Positions 1-5,472 of a DNA stretch of 5,531 bases are shown one piece after another (positions within the stretch are counted from its first letter, which is position 1; the number at the start of each line of letters is the position of its first letter). This DNA comes from Spirochaetales bacterium. GTDB lineage: Bacteria; Spirochaetota; Spirochaetia; DSM-16054; Sediminispirochaetaceae. Where the stretch lies: NCBI GenBank assembly GCA_021767325.1, contig JAASTM010000195.1, positions 1-5,531 on the forward strand. Reading direction: 5' to 3'. The notes beneath the pieces are model-generated. The model worked only from the letters and a program-made list of their open reading frames with translations, was not told where the DNA came from and searched no databases. A program made the translations under genes and the position numbers.

Positions 1-1
1 A

Positions 2-163
2 ATACCGATCCCACCCCAGGGCAGCGTGAGCGATCAGAATAGCACGCTGCAACTGCTCGATATAGAAATCGGCATCGACTCACGCTACAACGAGTGGGAG
101 CTCTCCTACTCCATCCGCCGGAACGACGTGTATCAAGGGATGCACCGCGTAGAGTACGATTGA
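2..163 (+). CDS. C-terminal end of an unidentified protein, possibly an outer-membrane beta-barrel
   Basis: This is the 3' end of a gene that begins before the window; 53 residues are visible before the TGA stop. It is the only forward frame open across this stretch, as the other two hit stops within about 45 bases. The peptide has two stretches of alternating polar and apolar residues, around LQLLDIEIGI and EWELSYSI, resembling a closing amphipathic beta-hairpin, and ends in GMHRVEYD. This pattern is common in outer-membrane barrel proteins such as the LptD/OstA group, but too little is visible to name a family. The final residue is Asp rather than the usual aromatic barrel terminus, which weakens the barrel reading. 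Coding status is fairly secure; function is not recognised. Confidence 0.6.
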   Translation: MPIPPQGSVSDQNSTLQLLDIEIGIDSRYNEWELSYSIRRNDVYQGMHRVEYD

Positions 164-168
164 ATAGC

Positions 169-197
169 TTGACTCATTTCCGGTCTGTACTTACTCT
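169..197 (+). promoter_or_regulatory. Possible sigma-70 promoter of cysK-cysE
   Basis: TTGACT at 169-174 matches the -35 consensus at five of six bases. A 17-base spacer separates it from TACTCT at 192-197, a weak -10 box matching at three of six. It lies in the 55-base gap between the upstream partial gene and cysK, the only place a dedicated promoter could sit. The predicted start near 204 would leave a leader of only about 15 bases that still includes the ribosome site. No riboswitch or T-box could fit in this gap. Confidence 0.3.
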
Positions 198-206
198 TTA
201 ACTAAC

Positions 207-211
207 GGGAG
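207..211 (+). promoter_or_regulatory. Ribosome binding site of cysK
   Basis: GGGAG ends seven bases before the ATG at 219. This is normal Shine-Dalgarno spacing and supports that ATG as the start. Confidence 0.65.
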
Positions 212-218
212 AATCACT

Positions 219-1151
219 ATGCATATCTATGATAATGTAAACCAATTGATCGGACGTACACCGCTGGTCAGGCTAAACCGGCTCACCAAAGACCTGCCGG
301 CCGACATCGCGGTCAAGTTGGAATATAGCAATCCGGCCGGATCCGTAAAAGACCGAATTGCACTTTCGATGATCGAAGCCGCCGAAAAAGAAGGCACCCT
401 CGACGCCGAGACAGTAGTAATAGAACCAACCTCTGGGAATACCGGAATCGGATTGGCGCAAGTATGTGCTGTTAAAGGCTATCGGCTCATCATTGTCATG
501 CCCGACAGTATGTCACAGGAACGCCGTAAGATTATCCGAGCCTACGGCGCCGAATTAGAGCTGACACCGGCCGATGAGGGCATGAAGGGCGCCATCCGGA
601 GGGCAGAGGAGCTTGCCTCGGGCCTTCAGAAGAGCTTTATCCCGAGTCAGTTTACGAACCAGGCCAATCCACAGGCCCATCGCGATAACACCGCAGAGGA
701 GATCTGGAACGACACCGACGGCACGCTGGCAGCATTTGTTGCCGGAGTTGGTACCGGGGGTACCGTTACCGGTACAGGCGAAAAGCTAAAACAAAAGCGC
801 AGTGACATCAAGATCGTCGCCGTAGAACCGGCCGACTCGCCGGTTCTCTCCGGAGGGCAACCCGGATCTCACAAGATCCAGGGTATCGGTGCCGGATTCA
901 TCCCCGACATCCTCAATACTGAGGTATTCGATGAAGTACTCACGGTCAGCAACGACGAGGCCTTCGACACTGCCCGCCGTCTGACCCGTGAAGAAGGGGT
1001 CTTCTGCGGCATTAGCTCAGGTGCCGTTGTAGCGGCTGCCCTGAAACTGGCCTCCCGTGAAGAGTTCCGGGATAAACTAATCGTGGCCCTGCTTCCCTCA
1101 GGTGGAGAGCGGTACCTGTCTACTCCACTGTACGACTTCGGACAGGATTAA
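219..1151 (+). CDS. cysK: Cysteine synthase A (O-acetylserine sulfhydrylase)
   Basis: This PLP enzyme of the cytoplasm makes cysteine from O-acetylserine and sulfide. It has 310 residues, the usual CysK length. Visible hallmarks in order are IGRTPLVRLN near the N-terminus, the PLP lysine in GSVKDR (Lys44), the substrate-binding loop PTSGNTG (70-76), the glycine-rich phosphate loop GTGGTVTG (178-185), KIQGIGAGFIP (219-229), SSGA (266-269) and PSGGERYLST (293-302). NPAGSVKDR also resembles CysM, but the KIQGIGAGFIP and LLPSGGERYLST segments are of the CysK type. The ATG at 219 has a good ribosome site. The gene sits directly before cysE, so the enzyme lies next to the source of its substrate. 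The start of the homologous region at residue 5-10 also supports this start codon. Confidence 0.95.
   Translation: MHIYDNVNQLIGRTPLVRLNRLTKDLPADIAVKLEYSNPAGSVKDRIALSMIEAAEKEGTLDAETVVIEPTSGNTGIGLAQVCAVKGYRLIIVMPDSMSQERRKIIRAYGAELELTPADEGMKGAIRRAEELASGLQKSFIPSQFTNQANPQAHRDNTAEEIWNDTDGTLAAFVAGVGTGGTVTGTGEKLKQKRSDIKIVAVEPADSPVLSGGQPGSHKIQGIGAGFIPDILNTEVFDEVLTVSNDEAFDTARRLTREEGVFCGISSGAVVAAALKLASREEFRDKLIVALLPSGGERYLSTPLYDFGQD
824..847 (+). repeat. Perfect 9-bp inverted repeat inside cysK
   Basis: AGAACCGGC at 824-832 is followed by a six-base loop and its exact reverse complement GCCGGTTCT at 839-847. The RNA would form a stable GC-rich hairpin. It lies within codons for the conserved VEPADSPVL segment and has no T-run after it, so it does not look like a terminator. 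It may be only a by-product of codon choice. Confidence 0.5.
1144..1147 (+). promoter_or_regulatory. Ribosome binding site of cysE within the end of cysK
   Basis: AGGA lies in the last codons of cysK, seven bases before the ATG at 1155. A ribosome ending cysK would stand on this site, so the two genes are probably translationally coupled. Confidence 0.6.
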
Positions 1152-1154
1152 AGC

Positions 1155-2075
1155 ATGGCTGCAGAGAATGGCACCGCTGCCGGTGCCCCCGAACAGGAAT
1201 CCTTTATTGAAAGAATCGCCCAACAACTGTCGACCAGTGAGGTGCTGAGCAGTATTTATCACCACGGGTTCGAACAGGTTCCAATGCCATCCATCGAGGT
1301 ACTCTCAGAGATTATTGAAGAATTACGGGCGGTACTGTTTCCGGGGTACTTCGGCGATCCCGGCATCAAAGACCGACTCCTGCACTACCACCTCGGGGCG
1401 ATACTCGACAACGTATACCACCAGCTTTCCGAACAGGTTCGGCGGGGGTACTGCTTTGAGTGCGGTCACCGTACGAGCGGAGTATGTACCGACTGCCAGG
1501 TGCAAGCCGAGGACACCGTCCAGCAGCTGATCGAGCAGCTTCCGGCTATTCGCCATCTCCTGTCCACTGACGCGATAGCTGCCTACGAGGGCGATCCGGC
1601 CAGCCAGAGTGTCGGCGAGACAATTTTCGCCTACCCCAGTATGCATGCCCTAACTAACTACCGCATTGCCCACGTATTGTACAAGCTGGAAGTTCCACTC
1701 ATTCCCAGAATCATCACCGAAATCGCTCATTCCAGAACCGGAATCGACATCCACCCGGGCGCACGGATCGACGAACGCTGCTTCATTGACCATGGCACCG
1801 GAGTAGTCATCGGGGAAACCTCCATTCTCGGCAAAAACGTACGTCTTTATCAGGGCGTTACACTAGGCGCCCGCAGCTTTCCACTCGATAAAAACGGCAA
1901 ACCCATCAAGGGTATCGACCGCCATCCGATTCTCGAGGACGATGTCATTATTTACTCGGGAGCAACTCTTCTGGGCCGTATTCGCATCGGAAAAGGAGCG
2001 GTCATCGGTGGAAATGTATGGCTAACCGAAGATATCGAGCCAGGCACCACCATCCGAGCCAACTTCAACCAGTAA
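1155..2075 (+). CDS. cysE: Serine O-acetyltransferase with a cysteine-tetrad insert
   Basis: This enzyme acetylates serine with acetyl-CoA to give O-acetylserine, the CysK substrate. It has 306 residues against about 270 in E. coli CysE. The N-terminal helical part holds LFPGYFG (61-67). The C-terminal left-handed beta-helix starts near TGIDIHPGA. Asp198 and His213 (in FIDHGTG) match the E. coli catalytic pair Asp143/His158 with the same spacing, and His257 in IDRHP matches His193. ARSFPLDKNGKPIKG is a longer loop than in E. coli. Two features are odd. Cys100, Cys103, Cys111 and Cys114 form a zinc-ribbon-like tetrad between the helical segments. The protein also ends in RANFNQ, without the GVPARIVG-type tail and C-terminal Ile used to bind CysK. 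The start is set by the AGGA site and the 3-bp gap to cysK. Function is secure; metal binding is inferred. Confidence 0.92.
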   Translation: MAAENGTAAGAPEQESFIERIAQQLSTSEVLSSIYHHGFEQVPMPSIEVLSEIIEELRAVLFPGYFGDPGIKDRLLHYHLGAILDNVYHQLSEQVRRGYCFECGHRTSGVCTDCQVQAEDTVQQLIEQLPAIRHLLSTDAIAAYEGDPASQSVGETIFAYPSMHALTNYRIAHVLYKLEVPLIPRIITEIAHSRTGIDIHPGARIDERCFIDHGTGVVIGETSILGKNVRLYQGVTLGARSFPLDKNGKPIKGIDRHPILEDDVIIYSGATLLGRIRIGKGAVIGGNVWLTEDIEPGTTIRANFNQ

Positions 2076-2101
2076 AAGCAAAAACCCGAGCAAACTAGTA
2101 A

Positions 2102-2118
2102 TACTTTTTAGTACTTTT
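2102..2118 (+). repeat. Direct repeat TACTTTT spaced by one helical turn, at the promoter
   Basis: TACTTTT occurs at 2102-2108 and again at 2112-2118, ten bases apart. TAGTA also occurs twice, at 2096-2100 and 2109-2113. The second TACTTTT copy overlaps the -35 box of the fusion gene, so the A/T-rich repeat could be a regulator site or an UP-like element. No binding protein can be named. Confidence 0.35.
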
Positions 2119-2143
2119 CACGTTCTGCAGCCGGTATTATACT
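2115..2143 (+). promoter_or_regulatory. Sigma-70 promoter of the fusion gene, predicted leaderless
   Basis: TTTTCA at 2115-2120 matches four of six -35 bases. A 17-base spacer leads to TATACT at 2138-2143, which matches five of six -10 bases. Transcription would begin about seven bases later, near 2150, that is two to four bases before the ATG at 2153. This is the best-formed promoter in the window, and it makes the in-frame GTG at 2144 an unlikely start because it would lie upstream of the transcript. Confidence 0.6.
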
Positions 2144-2152
2144 GTGGCTGTT

Positions 2153-4063
2153 ATGAAAGTGCATTCTGAATACGGACAATCATGGTTTCTGGCTGCAGCT
2201 CTCATCGACGGACCACGAAACCTCGAACAGTTGAAAGAGTACTACCATATAGTCGCCCGCCGCTTCGGTATGTTTATCAATGTAATGGAAAAGCGGGACA
2301 GTCTTATGGGGGCGAAAAAAAAGGATCACCTCGACCTCGATGAGAATCTACGGCAAAACCTGCGGGATCTTATCTCCCACGGCTGGATAGAGCACAGTGA
2401 CGGACTCTACAAAATCACCGATATCGGCCGTACACAGGCCGAGCTGATGCTCAGAGATCTGGAGCGCAGCGGCCGCATTTTAGAAAAGGCCACTCAACCC
2501 GAAACCGTTTCCCAGGTTACCCTGATCGTGCACTTCGTGCTGGCGGCGGTAAAACTGCCGGCGGCGGTGCTCTCCGGAAGTGTAGGTCTTTTGAACGATT
2601 CCCTGGACACTCTTATGGACGGAATATCGAGTCTGTTCGTGTACTTTGGTGTTCGAGCCGGAAGGGAACGGCTGGTAAGCTATGTGTTGCTGCTGTTCAT
2701 GAGTATCACCGGCCTTTACTCTTTGTTTGAAGCCGTCCGCCGCTTTATACATCCTGTCGATCTTCAGGGGGATCTCACCACCTTCGCAGCTGTATCCGTC
2801 TCCGCCCTACTCTGCGCAGTATTATGGCTATATCAGAAGTTCTCCGGCCTGCGCCACAGCTGTATTCCCCTGATAGCCCAGTCCATTGATTCCCGCAATC
2901 ATATCATAGTGGCCGGCGGAGTTGCCGCTGGTCTCGTGGCCGCCAAATACAACATCATGCTTCTGGATCAATTGGTTGGACTGATTGTTGCAGTACTCAT
3001 ACTCAAAGGCGCCGTCGAACTGCTGATAGATTTGCTGCGCAGCAGCGGCGAGGAAGAACTCGATCTGAGCAAGTACGGGTTTCAACGACTGGACCGGCAT
3101 CGTCACCGCCAGTTCGTACGATGGTTTCTATACGAAATAGAAAAAGAACGCATCACTAGCCGCGAAGAGATGTTCAAGGAGGCCTATGCCGCCACCGACT
3201 TCAACCAAATTGCCTCTCTGCGGGCACTCGGCCTGGCGGAACAGCGGGGCCGCGAACAAAAGATAGAAGCCGCAGCCCAGGAAGTCTTCACTCGTGGGCT
3301 GGCCGAAGAAATTGGGGTCGACCGCACATCAACTAACCGACCTCAGACCTCTAATAACTCCTCCATACTGAGGCTGACCCCTGCCGGCAAGGCTGAGCTG
3401 CAGCGCGCTCTATCCGACAACTGGAGCATCACTTACAGCGGTTACCTCTCGCTTCTCATCCGCAGCCTTGTCATAACCCTCTTCTTCTCCATTGTATGGG
3501 CAGCCGGCCGAGGATTAATAATTCTCCTGAACAACTGGATCGTACCACTCGAAACCTGGTCCGCATCCAGCGGGATGCCAGCCTGGCAGCTGGTCCTCAC
3601 ACAGGACATCCTCACTCGGGGTCCAATCGATTTAACACCGATCCACCTGATCGGGTTCCTCATAGGATTGGTACTATTCTACAACGGCCGGATGATCTCG
3701 CACCGCGCAGCCCATGCCATCCACCATGCTCGAGAAAAAATCTCCGGGCGAACCGAGAAACCGCGCTATCTGATTACCGGAGGCCCCTTCGCCCGTAGAC
3801 GCCATCCCATGTACACCGGCCATCTGCTCATTACTATCGGGGTGGCCCTCGCCCTCCACTCGGTCTATGCCCTGGTGTGGTCGGCTCTGGCGGTACTCGT
3901 TCAGATGACCGGTGCGTTCTACGAAGAGCGGCGCCTGGAGGGATGGTTTCCGCAGGAATACCCAGAATACCGCCGCAGGGTAAAACGACGCTTTCTATCC
4001 TCGACGCAGTGGGTTATAATAGCAGTAACATACCTTGCCGCATGGGTAGGTATCTTTTTTTAG
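2153..4063 (+). CDS. Winged-helix / CDF cation transporter / winged-helix / ICMT-like methyltransferase fusion
   Basis: This integral membrane protein has 636 residues from the ATG at 2153; a GTG at 2144 would add three. Residues 8-112 resemble a PadR-like winged helix, ending in YKITDIGR. About 120-296 give six membrane helices of a cation diffusion facilitator (LSGSVGLLNDSLDTLMDG), with metal-site candidates Asp152/Asp156 in TM2 and Asp246/His250 in TM5. Residues 316-425 hold a second winged-helix-like module with LTPAGKAEL, in place of the usual CDF cytoplasmic domain. About 430-636 are an ICMT-like membrane methyltransferase: GGPFARRRHPMY (His551), the EER motif (Glu591, Glu592), EYPEYR (Tyr603, Tyr606) and a last membrane helix. 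CzcN and NccN of Cupriavidus, linked to metal efflux genes, belong to the ICMT-like family. Likely metal transport plus SAM-dependent methylation; metal and methyl acceptor are unknown. No Shine-Dalgarno precedes it. The reading frame is intact throughout. Confidence 0.82.
   Translation: MKVHSEYGQSWFLAAALIDGPRNLEQLKEYYHIVARRFGMFINVMEKRDSLMGAKKKDHLDLDENLRQNLRDLISHGWIEHSDGLYKITDIGRTQAELMLRDLERSGRILEKATQPETVSQVTLIVHFVLAAVKLPAAVLSGSVGLLNDSLDTLMDGISSLFVYFGVRAGRERLVSYVLLLFMSITGLYSLFEAVRRFIHPVDLQGDLTTFAAVSVSALLCAVLWLYQKFSGLRHSCIPLIAQSIDSRNHIIVAGGVAAGLVAAKYNIMLLDQLVGLIVAVLILKGAVELLIDLLRSSGEEELDLSKYGFQRLDRHRHRQFVRWFLYEIEKERITSREEMFKEAYAATDFNQIASLRALGLAEQRGREQKIEAAAQEVFTRGLAEEIGVDRTSTNRPQTSNNSSILRLTPAGKAELQRALSDNWSITYSGYLSLLIRSLVITLFFSIVWAAGRGLIILLNNWIVPLETWSASSGMPAWQLVLTQDILTRGPIDLTPIHLIGFLIGLVLFYNGRMISHRAAHAIHHAREKISGRTEKPRYLITGGPFARRRHPMYTGHLLITIGVALALHSVYALVWSALAVLVQMTGAFYEERRLEGWFPQEYPEYRRRVKRRFLSSTQWVIIAVTYLAAWVGIFF
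3992..4020 (+). promoter_or_regulatory. Possible internal promoter for ahcY
   Basis: A perfect -10 hexamer TATAAT at 4015-4020 lies 17 bases after TTTCTA (3992-3997), which matches three of six -35 bases. The predicted start near 4027 would give ahcY a leader of about 55 bases containing its strong ribosome site. It lies in the last codons of the fusion gene, where the Trp-Val-Ile-Ile codons produce the TATAAT, so it may be accidental. Confidence 0.4.
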
Positions 4064-4066
4064 AAT

Positions 4067-4073
4067 AGAGGAG
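4067..4073 (+). promoter_or_regulatory. Strong ribosome binding site of ahcY
   Basis: AGAGGAG ends seven bases before the ATG at 4081 and is the best Shine-Dalgarno in the window. It lies in the 17-base gap after the fusion gene and fixes the ahcY start. Confidence 0.8.
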
Positions 4074-4080
4074 CATTGCA

Positions 4081-5364
4081 ATGACGGATAACAACGGCCA
4101 CAAATCGAAAATCAAACAGTCTTCACTCCGCAACCCCGATCTCGCCCCACAGGGCCGCAAAAAAATCGAATGGGTTGCCAAGCGGATGGATATTCTCAAT
4201 GAGATCAAACAGATCAACTCAGAGGTAAAACCGCTGAAAAACCGCCGAGTAGCCATTTGCCTCCACCTCGAAGCGAAAACCGCCTACATGGCCACCGTCA
4301 TCCGCGACCTCGGTGCCGAGGTAATAATCTCCGGCAGTAACCCTCTTTCTACTCAGGATGATGTAGCCGCCGGGTTAGCCTCAATGGGAATCGAAGTTCA
4401 CAGCTGGTACGGAGCCAGCACCGACGAATATTACGGTTTCATAAACAAACTCATAGATTTCGAGCCCGATCTGATCATCGACGACGGCGGAGATCTGGTG
4501 GCCACGCTTCACTCCAGCCGGCGCGAACTTCTGGAACATATCATCGGCGGTGCCGAAGAGACCACAACCGGTATTCACCGTCTCCGCGCCATGGAAGCCG
4601 CCGGGGAACTCAAGTTCCCTATGATTGCCGTAAACGATGCCATGTGTAAATATCTGTTCGATAACCGTTATGGCACGGGTCAATCAGTGTGGGACGGCAT
4701 TATGCGCACCACCAACCTGGTTGTTGCCGGTAAAACCGCAGTGGTCATCGGCTACGGCTGGTGCGGCAAAGGTGTTGCCATGCGCGCAAAGGGCCTCGGT
4801 GCCCGCGTTGTCGTCTGCGAAATCGATGCCATTAAAGCCTCGGAAGCCTGGATGGACGGATTCGAGGTCATGCCCCTGGAAAAGGCCGCTTCCAAAGGTG
4901 ACTTTTTCGTAACCGTTACCGGCTGCAACGATGTTATTCGCAAAGAACACGTTCAGCAGATGAAAGACGGTGCTATCCTCTGCAACGCCGGCCATTTCGA
5001 CGTGGAAATTTCCAAACCCGACCTGCAAGCCCTGTCTTCACGGGAGGATGAGGTGCGCACCAACATCCGCCGCTACGACTTGGGCGACGGCCGGTCAGTC
5101 TATCTGCTGGCCGAAGGGCGCCTGGTCAACCTGGCGGCCGGCGACGGCCACCCCGCCGAGATCATGGATATGACCTTTTCCCTGCAGGTCTCTTCCCTAT
5201 TGTACCTAATCGAGGCTGGCAAGCTCGATGCGAAGGTGTACACCGTCCCCGAGGAGATAGACCAAGGCGTAGCTGAGCTCAAGCTGTCGTCCCTCGACCT
5301 CGAGATAGATCAACTCTCGGACTCCCAGCGTGAGTACCTCGAAAGCTGGTCCTCCGGCAGTTAA
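4081..5364 (+). CDS. ahcY: Adenosylhomocysteinase (S-adenosylhomocysteine hydrolase), short Thermotoga/archaeal type
   Basis: This NAD-dependent cytoplasmic enzyme splits S-adenosylhomocysteine into adenosine and homocysteine, relieving product inhibition of methyltransferases. It has 427 residues. Visible motifs are HLEAKTAYM (62-70), NPLSTQDDVAA (87-97), IDDGGD (133-138) with the catalytic Asp, EETTTG with Glu160, Lys190/Asp194/Asn195 (human Lys186/Asp190/Asn191), the Rossmann NAD loop GYGWCGKG (224-231), GHFDVEI (His305) and GRLVNLAAGDGHP (His357). It lacks the human-type C-terminal Lys/Tyr extension that closes the neighbouring subunit's NAD site, as in the Thermotoga enzyme. About 20 residues precede the conserved NPDLAPQGRKKIEW region. 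Some archaeal relatives prefer S-inosylhomocysteine, so the substrate is probable rather than proven. It follows the methyltransferase fusion by 17 bp and is probably co-transcribed with it, perhaps with an additional internal promoter. Confidence 0.94.
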   Translation: MTDNNGHKSKIKQSSLRNPDLAPQGRKKIEWVAKRMDILNEIKQINSEVKPLKNRRVAICLHLEAKTAYMATVIRDLGAEVIISGSNPLSTQDDVAAGLASMGIEVHSWYGASTDEYYGFINKLIDFEPDLIIDDGGDLVATLHSSRRELLEHIIGGAEETTTGIHRLRAMEAAGELKFPMIAVNDAMCKYLFDNRYGTGQSVWDGIMRTTNLVVAGKTAVVIGYGWCGKGVAMRAKGLGARVVVCEIDAIKASEAWMDGFEVMPLEKAASKGDFFVTVTGCNDVIRKEHVQQMKDGAILCNAGHFDVEISKPDLQALSSREDEVRTNIRRYDLGDGRSVYLLAEGRLVNLAAGDGHPAEIMDMTFSLQVSSLLYLIEAGKLDAKVYTVPEEIDQGVAELKLSSLDLEIDQLSDSQREYLESWSSGS

Positions 5365-5387
5365 CCCTGCTGTTCGAAAAATGGTGC

Positions 5388-5400
5388 TATCCAAAGGATA
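5388..5400 (+). repeat. Small hairpin after ahcY
   Basis: TATCC and GGATA form a five-base-pair stem around an AAA loop. It is followed by A-rich rather than T-rich sequence, so it is not a convincing intrinsic terminator. It is the only stem-loop close behind ahcY. A separate 8-base palindrome TTGGCCAA lies at 5410-5417 and could be an operator half-site, without further support. Confidence 0.25.
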
Positions 5401-5453
5401 AAACTCAGCTTGGCCAAAACTTAGATTGATGATTGTGCACCCCATACAGTAAG

Positions 5454-5462
5454 TGCTATACT
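5454..5462 (+). promoter_or_regulatory. Extended -10 promoter of the downstream gene, predicted leaderless
   Basis: TGCTATACT is an extended -10 element: TGn followed by TATACT at 5457-5462. A weak -35, TTGTGC, sits at 5433-5438 with an 18-base spacer. The predicted transcript start near 5469 is about four bases before the ATG at 5473, and no Shine-Dalgarno is present. The layout copies that of the fusion gene promoter at 2138-2143. Confidence 0.55.
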
Positions 5463-5472
5463 CAAAATAGTT

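Noticed and set aside
164..218. Riboswitch or T-box before cysK
   Set aside because: The gap is only 55 bases and the predicted leader about 15; no folded leader could fit.
750..773. Repeated GGTACC and ACCGGT palindromes within 25 bases
   Set aside because: They encode the conserved glycine-rich GTGGTVTG loop of CysK; repeated Gly and Thr codons explain them.
1323..1646. A 107-codon open frame on the minus strand
   Set aside because: It lies opposite the well-supported cysE, has no ribosome site or recognisable domain, and is a shadow of coding bias.
2076..2114. Possible terminator between cysE and the fusion gene
   Set aside because: There is a T5 run at 2105-2109 but no GC-rich stem before it, so no intrinsic terminator can be supported.
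2144..2152. GTG at 2144 as the start of the fusion gene
   Set aside because: It directly follows the -10 box, would lie before the predicted transcript start, and has no Shine-Dalgarno; ATG at 2153 fits better. It would matter only in read-through transcripts from cysE.
4684..5028. A 114-codon open frame on the minus strand
   Set aside because: It overlaps the conserved NAD-binding core of ahcY in antisense, with no start signal or family likeness.
5365..5472. Terminator or small RNA in the gap after ahcY
   Set aside because: Only a five-base stem without a T-run and an 8-base palindrome are visible; neither supports a terminator or an RNA gene.
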